A stretch of 48,025 nucleotides of DNA from Pseudoduganella umbonata (GTDB lineage Bacteria; Pseudomonadota; Gammaproteobacteria; Burkholderiales; Burkholderiaceae_D), in the NCBI RefSeq assembly GCF_014192225.1, contig NZ_JACHXS010000020.1, positions 1 through 48,025 of the forward strand, written 5' to 3'. Positions 16,915-25,933 of the stretch are shown here, in pieces. The notes beneath the pieces were generated by a model. The model had not been told where the DNA came from, searched no databases, and saw only the letters and a list, made by a program, of their open reading frames with translations. Each line of letters opens with the position of its first letter. Within the stretch, counting starts at the first letter, position 1. The position numbers and the translations under genes were made by a program.

Positions 16915-19611
16915 ATGTCAGCTCAACTTGACCAGGTCACGGCCCAAATCGCCAATGATCCGGACGCACTGGAAACCAAGGAATGGCTCGAGGCGCTCGA
17001 TGCCGTATTGCAGAATGAAGGGCCGGAACGCGCCCAGTACCTGATGGAGCGCCTGGTCGACCTGGCGCGCCGCCGCGGCGCCGATATTCCGTTCTCCGCC
17101 AATACCGCGTATGTAAACACCATCCCCGCCGACGTGGGCGCGCACTGCCCGGGCAACCTGGAATACGAAGAGCGCCTGCGCTCGTGGATGCGCTGGAACG
17201 CGATGGCGATGGTGGTGCGTGCCAACCGCGCCGACGGCGACCTGGGCGGCCACCTGTCCTCGTTCGCCTCGCTGGCGAACATGCTGGGCATCGGCTTCAA
17301 CCACTTCTGGAAAGCCGCGAGCGAAGAGCACGGCGGCGACCTGCTGTACATCCAGGGCCACTCGTCGCCCGGCGTGTACGCGCGCGCCTACCTGGAAGGC
17401 CGCCTGACCGAAGACCAGCTGATCAACTTCCGCAAGGAAGTGGACGGCCGCGGCCTGTCGTCGTACCCGCACCCGAAACTGATGCCGGACTTCTGGCAGT
17501 TCCCGACCGTGTCGATGGGCCTGGGCCCGCTGATGGCGATCTACCAGGCGCGCTTCCTGAAGTACCTGCATGCGCGCGGTATCGCCAACACCGACGGCCG
17601 CAAGGTCTGGGCCTTCTGCGGCGACGGCGAGATGGACGAGCCGGAATCGCTGGGCGCGATCGGCATGGCTGCCCGCGAGATGCTGGACAACCTGGTCATC
17701 GTCGTCAACTGCAACCTGCAGCGCCTGGATGGCCCGGTGCGCGGCAACGGCAAGATCATCCAGGAACTGGAAGGCGAATTCCGCGGCGCCGGCTGGAACG
17801 TCGTGAAAGTCATCTGGGGCCCGGGCTGGGACGAGCTGCTGGCCAAGGACAAGGAAGGCATCCTGCAGCGCGTAATGATGGAAACGCTGGACGGCGAATA
17901 CCAGAACTACAAGGCCAAGGATGGCGCCTACGTGCGCAAGCACTTCTTCGGCAAGCATCCGAAGCTGCTGGAAATGGTCGCCAACATGAGCGACGACGAC
18001 ATCTGGCGCCTGACCCGTGGCGGCCACGACCCGCACAAGATCTACGCCGCGTTCAAGGTGGCGCAGGAAGCGAAGGGCAAGCCGACCGTGCTGCTGGTGA
18101 AGACCGTCAAGGGCTACGGCATGGGCAAGTCCGGCGAGGCGCGCAACACCGCCCACCAGACCAAGAAGCTGGACGACGAGGCGATCCGCGAAATGCGCGA
18201 CCGCTTCAACATTCCCATCCCGGACGACAAGCTGGCCGAGATCCCGTTCTTCAAGCCGTCCGACGACGCGCCTGAAATGAAGTACCTGCACGAGCGCCGC
18301 AAGGCCCTGGGCGGCTACCTGCCGGCACGCCGCATGAAGGCCGATGAAACGCTGGTCGTGCCGCCGCTGGAAGCGTTCAAGAACGTGCTGGAGCCGACCG
18401 CGGAAGGCCGCGAAATCTCGACGACCCAGTCGTTCGTGCGCATCATCACCGCGCTGCTGCGCGACCAGAGCCTGGGCCCGCGCGTGGTGCCGATCCTGGT
18501 CGACGAATCGCGTACCTTCGGCATGGAAGGCCTGTTCCGCCAGATCGGCATCTTCAACCAGCAGGGGCAGCTGTACGAGCCGGTCGACAAGGACCAGGTG
18601 ATGTACTACCGCGAAGACAAGGCCGGCCAGATCCTGCAGGAAGGCATCAACGAAGCGGGCGGCATGAGCTCGTGGATCGCGGCGGCCACGTCGTACTCGA
18701 CGAACAACCGCGTGATGATCCCGTTCTTCACGTACTACTCGATGTTCGGCATGCAGCGCGTGGGCGACCTGGCCTGGGCGGCAGGCGACATGCGCGCCCG
18801 CGGCTTCATGATGGGCGGCACCGCCGGCCGTACCACGCTGAACGGCGAAGGCCTGCAGCACGAGGATGGCCACAGCCACCTGTTCGCCGCGGCGATCCCG
18901 AACTGCCTGCCGTACGACCCGACCTTCGGCCACGAGCTGGCGGTGATCGTCCATGACGGCCTGCGCCGCATGGTGACGGAACAGGAAGACGTGTTCTACT
19001 ACATCACCATCATGAACGAGAACTACGCTCATCCGGGCCTGAAGGCCGGCCAGGAAGAGGGCATCCTGAAGGGCATGTACCTGCTGCAGGAAGGCGCCGC
19101 GAACGCCGGCCAGCGCGTACAGCTGATCGGCTCCGGCACGATCCTGCGCGAGTCGATCTTCGCCGCCGAGTTGCTGGAAAAGGACTGGGGCATCGCCGCC
19201 GACGTCTGGTCCGCACCGTCGCTGACGCTGGTGGCGCGCGACGGCCAGGATGCCGAGCGCTGGAACCTCGTCAACCCGACCAAGGAACAGCGCGTGCCGT
19301 ACGTGACCGGCCTGCTGAAGGATACGCAGGGCCCGATCATCGCCACGACCGACTACATGCGCCTGTACGCCGAGCAGATCCGTGCCTTCATGCCGAAGGA
19401 CCGCACCTACCGCGTGCTGGGCACCGACGGTTTCGGCCGCTCGGACAGCCGCGCCAAGCTGCGCGAGTTCTTCGAAGTGAATCGTTACTACATCACGGTT
19501 GCCGCGCTCCGTTCGCTGGCCGACGAAGGCAAGATCGACCTCGCCGTGGTGGAACAGGCTGTCGTCAAGTACGGCCTGAACCCGAACAAGCCAAATCCGG
19601 TGACCCAATAA
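16915..19611 (+). CDS. aceE: Pyruvate dehydrogenase E1 component (homodimeric)
   Basis: Thiamine-diphosphate enzyme that decarboxylates pyruvate and transfers the acetyl group to the lipoyl arms of E2. The 898-aa product is the large homodimeric AceE type (E. coli 887 aa). The ThDP-binding motif begins at residues 236-242 (GDGEMDE) and continues through the NCNLQRLDGPVRGN region. Other AceE landmarks include SYPHPKLMPDFWQFPTVSMG and GLQHEDGHSHL. AGGAG lies 10 bases before the ATG. It is the first gene of aceE-aceF-lpdA, with 21 bp to aceF. Confidence 0.99.
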   Translation: MSAQLDQVTAQIANDPDALETKEWLEALDAVLQNEGPERAQYLMERLVDLARRRGADIPFSANTAYVNTIPADVGAHCPGNLEYEERLRSWMRWNAMAMVVRANRADGDLGGHLSSFASLANMLGIGFNHFWKAASEEHGGDLLYIQGHSSPGVYARAYLEGRLTEDQLINFRKEVDGRGLSSYPHPKLMPDFWQFPTVSMGLGPLMAIYQARFLKYLHARGIANTDGRKVWAFCGDGEMDEPESLGAIGMAAREMLDNLVIVVNCNLQRLDGPVRGNGKIIQELEGEFRGAGWNVVKVIWGPGWDELLAKDKEGILQRVMMETLDGEYQNYKAKDGAYVRKHFFGKHPKLLEMVANMSDDDIWRLTRGGHDPHKIYAAFKVAQEAKGKPTVLLVKTVKGYGMGKSGEARNTAHQTKKLDDEAIREMRDRFNIPIPDDKLAEIPFFKPSDDAPEMKYLHERRKALGGYLPARRMKADETLVVPPLEAFKNVLEPTAEGREISTTQSFVRIITALLRDQSLGPRVVPILVDESRTFGMEGLFRQIGIFNQQGQLYEPVDKDQVMYYREDKAGQILQEGINEAGGMSSWIAAATSYSTNNRVMIPFFTYYSMFGMQRVGDLAWAAGDMRARGFMMGGTAGRTTLNGEGLQHEDGHSHLFAAAIPNCLPYDPTFGHELAVIVHDGLRRMVTEQEDVFYYITIMNENYAHPGLKAGQEEGILKGMYLLQEGAANAGQRVQLIGSGTILRESIFAAELLEKDWGIAADVWSAPSLTLVARDGQDAERWNLVNPTKEQRVPYVTGLLKDTQGPIIATTDYMRLYAEQIRAFMPKDRTYRVLGTDGFGRSDSRAKLREFFEVNRYYITVAALRSLADEGKIDLAVVEQAVVKYGLNPNKPNPVTQ

Positions 19612-19632
19612 CGAGAATACGGAGCTAACGCT

Positions 19633-21297
19633 ATGAGCATTGTGGAAGTCAAAGTCCCGGATATCGGTGATTTCAAGGAAGTCGAGATCATCGAGCTGAT
19701 GGTGAAGGTCGGCGACACGATCAAGGTCGACCAGTCGCTGGTCACCGTCGAATCGGACAAGGCGTCGATGGAGATTCCATCGTCGTCGGCCGGGGTCATC
19801 AAGGAAATCAAGGTCAAGGTCGGCGACAAGGTCGCCGAGGGTTCGCTGCTGTTGCTGGTGGAAGGCGAAGGCGCCGCCGCTGCGCCGGCATCGGCGCCTG
19901 CCGCCGCTGCTCCGGCACCTGCCGCGGCCGCCGCGCCGGCACCGGCGCCGGCACCGGCCGCTGCTCCGGCAGCCGCCGCCGGCCCGGTCGACGTCAAGGT
20001 ACCGGACATCGGCGACTTCAAGGAAGTGGAAGTCATCGAACTGATGGTCAAGGTGGGCGACACGATCAAGAAGGACCAGTCGCTGATCACCGTGGAATCG
20101 GACAAGGCGTCGATGGAAATCCCGTCGTCGCACGATGGCGTGGTCAAGGAAATCAAGGTCAAGGTGGGCGACAAGGTCGCCGAAGGCTCGCTGGTGCTGG
20201 TGGTTGAATCGACCGGTGGCTCGGCCGCTCCTGCCGCCGCCGCTCCGGCACCTGCCGCTTCTGCTCCTTCCGCGGCTCCCGCTGCTCCGGCACCTGCCGC
20301 TGCCGCTGCTCCGGCACCGGCGCCTGCCGCCGCGCCGGCAGCCCCGGCAGTATCGGGCAAGCTGGCCCACGCATCGCCGTCCGTCCGCAAGTTCGCCCGC
20401 GAACTGGGCGTGGACGTGGCGAAAGTGCCGGGTACCGGTCCGAAAGGCCGAATCACCCAGCAGGACGTGCAGAACTACGTGAAGGGCGTGATCGCCGGCG
20501 CCGCCGCTGCGCCGACCGCTGCCGCCGCACCGGCCGGCGGCAGCGGCGCGGGCCTGAACCTGCTGCCATGGCCGTCGCTGGACTTCTCCAAGTTCGGCGA
20601 AACGGAACTGCAGCCGCTGCCGCGCATCAAGAAGATCTCCGGCCCGAACCTGCACCGCAACTGGGTGATGATCCCGCACGTGACGCAGTTCGAGGATGCC
20701 GACATCACCGACCTGGAAGCGTTCCGTGTCGACACCAACAACGCCAACGCGAAGAACAAGGATGCCGCCAAGCTGACGATGCTGGCCTTCGTCATCAAGG
20801 CATCCGCTGCGGCGCTGAAGAAATACCCGGCGTTCAACTCTTCGCTGGACGCGAAGGGCGAGAACCTGATCCTGAAGAAGTACTACAACATCGGCTTCGC
20901 CGCCGACACGCCGCAAGGCCTGGTGGTACCGGTGGTGAAGAATGCCGACCAGAAGAGCGTGTCGCAGATCGCCCGCGAGATGACGGAACTGTCGCTGGCG
21001 GCGCGCGAAGGCAAGCTGAAACCGGCCGACATGCAGGGTGCCACTTTCACGATCTCGTCGCTGGGCGGTATCGGCGGCTCGCACTTCACGCCGATCGTGA
21101 ATGCGCCGGAAGTGGCGATCCTCGGCCTGTCGAAGGCTTCGATGAAGCCGGTGTGGGACGGCAAGCAGTTCGTGCCGCGCCTGATGATGACGCTGTCGCT
21201 GTCGTACGACCACCGCGTGGTCGACGGCGCGTCCGGTGCCCGCTTCGCAGTCTACCTGGCAGAAGTGCTGGGCGACATGCGCAAAGTGCTGCTGTAA
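19633..21297 (+). CDS. aceF: Pyruvate dehydrogenase E2, dihydrolipoamide acetyltransferase
   Basis: Structural core of the complex; moves acetyl groups from E1 to CoA on swinging lipoyl arms. The 554-aa product has two lipoyl domains (about 2-78 and 118-194) with lipoylated lysines K43 and K158 in ESDKASMEIPSS. They are separated by long Ala/Pro linkers. A peripheral-subunit-binding domain lies at about 245-285 (ASPSVRKFARELGVDVAKVP) and the catalytic domain from about 305, with H527 and D531 in DHRVVDG. E. coli has three lipoyl domains on E2; here the third is on E3. The start is 21 bp after aceE, and 12 bp separate it from lpdA. Confidence 0.99.
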   Translation: MSIVEVKVPDIGDFKEVEIIELMVKVGDTIKVDQSLVTVESDKASMEIPSSSAGVIKEIKVKVGDKVAEGSLLLLVEGEGAAAAPASAPAAAAPAPAAAAAPAPAPAPAAAPAAAAGPVDVKVPDIGDFKEVEVIELMVKVGDTIKKDQSLITVESDKASMEIPSSHDGVVKEIKVKVGDKVAEGSLVLVVESTGGSAAPAAAAPAPAASAPSAAPAAPAPAAAAAPAPAPAAAPAAPAVSGKLAHASPSVRKFARELGVDVAKVPGTGPKGRITQQDVQNYVKGVIAGAAAAPTAAAAPAGGSGAGLNLLPWPSLDFSKFGETELQPLPRIKKISGPNLHRNWVMIPHVTQFEDADITDLEAFRVDTNNANAKNKDAAKLTMLAFVIKASAAALKKYPAFNSSLDAKGENLILKKYYNIGFAADTPQGLVVPVVKNADQKSVSQIAREMTELSLAAREGKLKPADMQGATFTISSLGGIGGSHFTPIVNAPEVAILGLSKASMKPVWDGKQFVPRLMMTLSLSYDHRVVDGASGARFAVYLAEVLGDMRKVLL

Positions 21298-21309
21298 GGA
21301 GCCTGCTAC

Positions 21310-23163
21310 ATGAGCATCGTTGAGGTAAAAGTACCGAACATCGGCGACTTCAAGGAAGTCGAAGTCATCGAAGTGATCGTCAAGGTGGGCGACACGATCA
21401 AGGTCGACCAGTCGATCGCCACCGTGGAATCGGACAAGGCTTCCATGGAGATTCCGGCGACGCACGCCGGCGTGGTCAAGGAGCTGAAGTTCAAGGTGGG
21501 TGACAAGGTGTCCGAAGGCTCGTTGCTGCTGTTGCTGGAAGAAGCCGCTGGCGCTGCTGCTCCTGCTGCTGCACCTGCACCAGCTGGCGTTCCCGCGGCG
21601 CCGGTTGCCACGCCTGCCGAAAAAGGCGAGGCGCCGGGCCAGGCGGCGCCGGTGTACGGCGGCCCTGCCGTGCCGGCACCGGCCGCGGCACCGGCATCGT
21701 CCGGTCCCGCGCCGGCGGCTGGTTCGTACACCGGCAATGTCGACATCCAGTGCGACATGATGGTGCTGGGCGGCGGTCCTGGCGGCTACTCGGCCGCGTT
21801 CCGCGCCGCCGACCTTGGCCAGAACACCGTGATCGTCGAGCGTTATGCAACGCTGGGCGGCGTGTGCCTGAACGTGGGCTGCATCCCGTCGAAAGCGCTG
21901 CTGCACCTGGCTTCCGTGATCGACGAGACGTCGCACCTGGGCAAGCATGGCGTGAAGTTCGCCAAGCCTGAAGTGGACATCGACGAAGTACGCAAGTACA
22001 AGGAAGGCGTGATCTCGAAGATGACCGGCGGCCTGTCGGGCATGGCCAAGGCGCGCAAGGTGCAGGTGGTGCAGGGCGTCGGCCAGTTCGTCAGCCCGAA
22101 CCACATCGAAGTCACCGGGGCCGACGGCACGAAGAGGGTCGTGCAGTTCAAGCACGCCGTTATCGCGGCCGGTTCATCCGTCGTCAAGCTTCCGTTCGTG
22201 CCGGAAGATCCGCGCATCGTCGATTCGACCGGCGCGCTGGAACTGCGCTTCATGCCGAAGCGCATGCTGGTGATCGGCGGCGGCATCATCGGCCTGGAAA
22301 TGGCCACCGTGTATTCCACGTTCGGCGCGCGCATCGACGTGGTCGAGATGATGGATGGCCTGATGCAGGGCGCCGACCGCGATGCCGTGAAGATCTGGCA
22401 GAAGTACAACGCGGCGCGCTTCGACAACATCATGACCAAGACCAAGACCGTCGGCGTGGAAGCGCTGCCGGAGGGTATCAAGGTCACGTTCGAAGCCGCC
22501 GAAGCCGGTGCCACCGCGCCGGAACCGCAGATCTACGACATGGTCCTGGTGGCCGTGGGCCGCAGCCCGAACGGCAAGAAGATCGCCGCCGACAAGGCCG
22601 GCGTGCAGGTGACCGACCGGGGCTTCATCAACGTCGACAGCCAGATGCGCACCAACGTGCCGCACATCTTCGCCATCGGCGACCTGGTGGGCCAGCCGAT
22701 GCTGGCGCACAAGGCCGTGCATGAAGGCCACGTGGCCGCCGAAGCGGCCGCCGGCCAGAAGTCGCACTTCGATGCGACGGTCATCCCGTCGGTCGCCTAC
22801 ACCGATCCGGAAGTGGCATGGGTCGGCCTGACGGAAGACGAAGCGAAGGCCAAGGGCATCAAGGTCGAGAAGGGCCACTTCCCGTGGGCCGCCTCCGGCC
22901 GCGCCGTGGCCAACGGCCGCGACGAAGGCTTCACGAAAGTGCTGTTCGATGCCGAAACGCACCGCATCGTGGGCGGCACCATCGTCGGCACGCACGCCGG
23001 CGACATGATCGGCGAGATCGCGCTGGCCATCGAGATGGGCGCCGACGGCACCGACATCGGCAAGACGATCCACCCGCACCCGACGCTGGGCGAGTCGATC
23101 GGCATGGCCGCCGAAGTGTACGAAGGCGTCTGCACCGACCTGCCACCAGTGCGCAAGCGCTGA
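21310..23163 (+). CDS. lpdA: Dihydrolipoamide dehydrogenase (E3) with N-terminal lipoyl domain
   Basis: Flavoprotein that reoxidises the dihydrolipoyl arms with NAD. The 617-aa length exceeds standard E3 (about 475 aa) because residues 2-78 are a lipoyl domain (K43 in ESDKASMEIPAT) joined by an Ala/Pro linker of about 65 residues. The FAD-binding GGGPGG is near 154-159, the redox disulphide is C186-C191 (CLNVGC), and the catalytic H590/E595 pair lies in HPHPTLGE. Neisseria- and Ralstonia-type PDH operons have this E3 form. The lipoyl domain is very like those of the adjacent aceF. The stop codon is the first base triplet of the 113-bp tandem repeat that follows. Confidence 0.98.
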   Translation: MSIVEVKVPNIGDFKEVEVIEVIVKVGDTIKVDQSIATVESDKASMEIPATHAGVVKELKFKVGDKVSEGSLLLLLEEAAGAAAPAAAPAPAGVPAAPVATPAEKGEAPGQAAPVYGGPAVPAPAAAPASSGPAPAAGSYTGNVDIQCDMMVLGGGPGGYSAAFRAADLGQNTVIVERYATLGGVCLNVGCIPSKALLHLASVIDETSHLGKHGVKFAKPEVDIDEVRKYKEGVISKMTGGLSGMAKARKVQVVQGVGQFVSPNHIEVTGADGTKRVVQFKHAVIAAGSSVVKLPFVPEDPRIVDSTGALELRFMPKRMLVIGGGIIGLEMATVYSTFGARIDVVEMMDGLMQGADRDAVKIWQKYNAARFDNIMTKTKTVGVEALPEGIKVTFEAAEAGATAPEPQIYDMVLVAVGRSPNGKKIAADKAGVQVTDRGFINVDSQMRTNVPHIFAIGDLVGQPMLAHKAVHEGHVAAEAAAGQKSHFDATVIPSVAYTDPEVAWVGLTEDEAKAKGIKVEKGHFPWAASGRAVANGRDEGFTKVLFDAETHRIVGGTIVGTHAGDMIGEIALAIEMGADGTDIGKTIHPHPTLGESIGMAAEVYEGVCTDLPPVRKR

Positions 23164-23386
23164 TCGCAATCCCCCGCAGCACCCCAAACGCCACCTTCGG
23201 GTGGCGTTTCTACAACAAAAACTGTTGCAACCCTGCTGGGGACAGTCCCTCTGGGCGGGACAGTCCCCGGTGTTGATCGCAATCCCCCGCAGCACCCCGA
23301 ACGCCGCCTTCGGGTGGCGTTTTTGCAACGAAAACTGTTGCAACCCGGCTGGGGACAGTCCCCCTGGGCGGGACTGTCCCCGGTGT
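23161..23386. repeat. 113-bp tandem duplication of stop codon, terminator and palindrome
   Basis: Two units, 23161-23273 and 23274-23386, start with the same TGATCGCAATCCCCCGCAGC; in the first unit TGA is the lpdA stop codon. Each unit has a TTCG-loop terminator hairpin and then a palindrome with arms GGGGACAGTCCC/GGGACTGTCCCC (perfect in unit 2, 23351-23381; one central mismatch in unit 1, 23238-23268). The units differ at a handful of positions, so the duplication is not brand new. Confidence 0.95.
23186..23213 (+). terminator. lpdA terminator, duplicated
   Basis: AAACGCCACC-TTCG-GGTGGCGTTT, a perfect 10-bp stem with a stable TTCG loop and a short T-tract. A second copy at about 23299-23324 has one G-T wobble but a better T-tract (TTTTT). 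Together they give tandem terminators for the PDH operon. Confidence 0.85.
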
Positions 23387-23422
23387 TGTTTTGAGACCAG
23401 CTGGTCAGTTGCGGTGGGGCTG

Positions 23423-24442
23423 TCAGGCGAAGCGGGCCCGGTAGTCGCTGGGCAGCACGCCCAGCCGGGCCATGAAGGCGCGGCGCAGGTTGTATTCGCT
23501 GCCGTGGCCGCTGCGCCGGGCGGCTTCCTTGACTGTCATCCGTGGCCGTTCCAGCAGGCTGCAGGCCAGTTCCATCCGCAAGCGCGCCAGCAATTGCGCC
23601 GGCGTGACGTCCGCCTCCTGGCGCAGGCGGCGGTGCAGGGTGCGCACGGAGAGGGCGCAGGCGGATGCCATCTGGTCGACATCGAGCTGCCGCGCAAGAC
23701 GAGGGCGCAGCCATGCGGTCAGCTGCGCGGTGACGCCTTCCGGCGCCGACTGGGCCAGCAGCTCGGCGCTGAACTGCCGCTGGCCGCCGGGGCGCTTCAG
23801 GAACAGCACCATGCGCCGGGCCACCGCCAGCGCGGCCGTGCGGCCCAGGTCTTCCTCGACGAGGCTGAGTGCCAGGTCCATGCCAGCGCTGATGCCGGCG
23901 GAGGTGCGGAACTTGCCGTCGCGGACGTGGATCGCATCGTCCTGCACGTCGACCGCCGGATGCTGCGCGCGCAGGGCCGGCACGTCCTGCCAGTGCGTGA
24001 CGGCGCGGCGGCCTTCCAGCAGCCCGGCACGGGCCAGCACGAAGGCGCCGGTGCAGACGGAGCAGCAGCGCGCCGCTTCCTCGCTTGTCCGGGCCACCCA
24101 GCGCAGCAGTGCACGTCCTTCGTCCGTCATGGAAGAAGGCAGGGCCGCGCTGCCGCCCCCGGACACGACCAGCGTGCCGCCCGCGATCCCGCGCCGCGGC
24201 AAGGGCGCCGCCAGCATGCTGACGCCGGCCGACGATTCGACCGCGCCGCCGCCCTGCGCCACCAGGTGGATGCGGTAGGGTTCCGGCAGGCCGGCATCGC
24301 GCGCCTCATCGTTGGCGCTGGCGAAGACCTGGATCGGCCCCGTGGCATCGAGCAGCAGGAAACCCGGGAACACCAGCAGCCAGATATCGACTGGCGAGAC
24401 AGGCGGGGTTGGTGCGGCAGGCATGTCGGGGGAGGGGGGCAT
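23423..24442 (-). CDS. GlxA-family (DJ-1/PfpI plus AraC) transcriptional regulator
   Basis: Two-domain regulator of about 339 aa. Residues 10-190 match the DJ-1/PfpI-like class I glutamine amidotransferase fold (VDIWLLVFPGFLLLDATGPIQVF...), with the nucleophile-elbow cysteine region at CCSVCTGAFVLA and THWQDVPAL after it. Residues 230-335 form an AraC DNA-binding domain with two helix-turn-helices (MASACALSVRTLHRRLRQEA and VKEAARRSGHGSEYNLRRAF). Relatives control amino-acid-derivative catabolism (GlxA, ArgR, CdhR types); no target operon is adjacent. The start is uncertain between ATGs at 24442 and 24424; neither has a good ribosome binding site. Confidence 0.88.
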   Translation of the reverse strand: MPPSPDMPAAPTPPVSPVDIWLLVFPGFLLLDATGPIQVFASANDEARDAGLPEPYRIHLVAQGGGAVESSAGVSMLAAPLPRRGIAGGTLVVSGGGSAALPSSMTDEGRALLRWVARTSEEAARCCSVCTGAFVLARAGLLEGRRAVTHWQDVPALRAQHPAVDVQDDAIHVRDGKFRTSAGISAGMDLALSLVEEDLGRTAALAVARRMVLFLKRPGGQRQFSAELLAQSAPEGVTAQLTAWLRPRLARQLDVDQMASACALSVRTLHRRLRQEADVTPAQLLARLRMELACSLLERPRMTVKEAARRSGHGSEYNLRRAFMARLGVLPSDYRARFA

Positions 24443-24522
24443 GTGGCAGATATTCAACCATCGCTGTCATTCCTGTCAAACGCCGCCGGCCTATCATCGG
24501 GTCGTCGATGAAAGGAGATGCC

Positions 24523-24831
24523 ATGCTCGAACTCAGGCCCACCTGCGAACACTGCAACAAGGCGCTGCCGCCGCACGCGACGGATGCGCGCATCTGCAGC
24601 TACGAATGCACGTTCTGCGCCGGCTGTGTCGACAGCCTGCTGCAGGACGTCTGCCCGAACTGCGGCGGCGGCTTCGTGCCGCGCCCGGTGCGCCCGGCGC
24701 ACAACAGGAAGAACGGCAATTACCTCGGCAACGACCCGGCGCGCACGGAACCGAAATACCGGCCCGTCGATCCGGCCGTGCACGCGGCATTCGCCGCGGC
24801 CATCCGCGCTATTCCACCCGCGGAGCGGTAG
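24523..24831 (+). CDS. DUF1272 zinc-binding small protein
   Basis: A 102-aa cytosolic protein starting MLELRPTCEHCNKALPPHA, the DUF1272 opening. Cysteines occur as CxxC pairs: C8/C11, then C25, C29, C32 and C35 (ICSYECTFCAGC), and a final CPNCGGG, so at least two zinc-knuckle sites are likely. The C-terminal 50 residues are polar, with RPVRPAHNRKNGNY. Function is unknown for the family. AAAGGAGATGCC directly precedes the ATG, supporting this start over the upstream ATG at 24508. It is divergent from the GlxA-type regulator. Confidence 0.88.
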   Translation: MLELRPTCEHCNKALPPHATDARICSYECTFCAGCVDSLLQDVCPNCGGGFVPRPVRPAHNRKNGNYLGNDPARTEPKYRPVDPAVHAAFAAAIRAIPPAER

Positions 24832-24963
24832 CCGGCGGGCGAAGCGGAATCTGCCGTGCCGGCGATGCGCCCCACGTGCAGGCCCGCCGGTCACGTTCTT
24901 TGCACGGCGGCCCGGGGCGATGCTATCGTCGATGTCCGTTCAACTGCCGATACCAAGGAAGCC

Positions 24964-25581
24964 ATGCTCCTGTTTGCCGATGCCCAGTACACCAGCCCCT
25001 ATGCCATGTCCGTGTTTGTCGCACTGACCGAGAAGCGCATTCCGTTCGAGCTGAAGACGGTCGACCTGGTGGCCGGCGCCAATCGTGGCGGGGAGTATGC
25101 CGCGCGTTCGCTGACGCAGCGCGTTCCCACGCTTGTCGATGGCGATTTCACGCTGTCCGAGTCGTCCGCCATCACGGAATACCTGGAAGAGCTGCAGCCC
25201 GAGCCTGCCCTCTATCCGGCAGACCTGAAAACGCGCGCCCTGGCCCGCCAGGTGCAGGCGTGGATCCGCAGCGACCTGTTGCCGATCCGGCAGGAGCGCT
25301 CGACTTACGTGGTGTTCTATGGACCGTCGGACGCGCCGCTGTCCGCCGGCGCACGGGATGCCGCCGGCAAGCTGTTCAAGGCGGCGCAGGCGCTGCTGGC
25401 CCATGGCGGCGAGCACCTGTTCGGTGCCTGGAGCATCGCCGACGTGGACCTCGCCCTGATGCTGAACCGCCTCGTGCTCAATGGCGACGAGGTGCCGCCG
25501 GTACTGCGCGAATTTGCCAGGCGCCAGTGGGACCGCGAGTCGGTCCAGGCCTGGGTGAACCTGGCACGTCCGCCAATGTAA
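24964..25581 (+). CDS. Glutathione S-transferase (YfcF-like)
   Basis: A 205-aa cytosolic GST. The N-terminal thioredoxin-like domain (1-80) has an SPYAMSVFVALTEKRIPFE start with the likely catalytic Ser/Tyr at SPY. The cis-proline region is QRVPTLVDGDFTLSESSAITEYLEE, with the conserved ES glutathione contact. The all-helical C-terminal domain carries FGAWSIADVDLALMLNRL. The wording is closest to E. coli YfcF, linked to peroxide defence; substrate specificity cannot be assigned. GGAAG lies 4 bases before the ATG. Confidence 0.9.
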   Translation: MLLFADAQYTSPYAMSVFVALTEKRIPFELKTVDLVAGANRGGEYAARSLTQRVPTLVDGDFTLSESSAITEYLEELQPEPALYPADLKTRALARQVQAWIRSDLLPIRQERSTYVVFYGPSDAPLSAGARDAAGKLFKAAQALLAHGGEHLFGAWSIADVDLALMLNRLVLNGDEVPPVLREFARRQWDRESVQAWVNLARPPM

Positions 25582-25589
25582 AGGAGGCG

Positions 25590-25867
25590 AAGGAAGAAAT
25601 CGTCGACCTGATGAACATCGCCGACCCGAAAGGGCTGGGCGGCGCGGCCACCATCGGCGGCGTGTTCACGTTCCCGTTCGAGACCGTGGAAGCGGTGCGC
25701 ATCATCGACCGGCACACCCTCATGCTCGTCAACGACAACAACTACCCGGGCGGCTCCGGCGGGGGCGACCCGAAAAGGCGGGAGACGACGAGTTCATTCT
25801 CGTCAGGCTGCCGGTGGGCTTGAACGTGCAGCAGGCGATGGCCATTGTGACGATCCGCGCATTTTGA
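25590..25867 (+). pseudogene. C-terminal remnant of a phytase/esterase-like protein
   Basis: Right after the GST stop codon a coding-looking stretch has no start of its own: KEEIVDLMNIADPKG, VFTFPFETVEAVRIIDRHTL and MLVNDNNYPGGSG. This is the wording of the C-terminal end of secreted esterase-like phytase-domain proteins (PF13449). Near 25770-25784 the frame is lost, and the expected ending DDEFILVRLPVGLNV continues in another frame to a stop at 25867. The remnant is therefore truncated at its 5' end and frameshifted. The start is approximate. It was probably left by a deletion that brought the GST gene next to it. Confidence 0.75.
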
Positions 25868-25933
25868 TGGCCCGGCCGATGCTAAGATGGCAAGTTTGCA
25901 TCGCATCGTCATTCTTTACAGGGAAGGGCCCCC

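Noticed and set aside
16918..22155. Very long open frame (1745 codons) on the minus strand opposite aceE-aceF-lpdA
   Set aside because: It mirrors the codon pattern of three certain genes; the product is His/Asp/Arg-rich without any domain. GC-rich coding DNA commonly leaves such antisense frames open.
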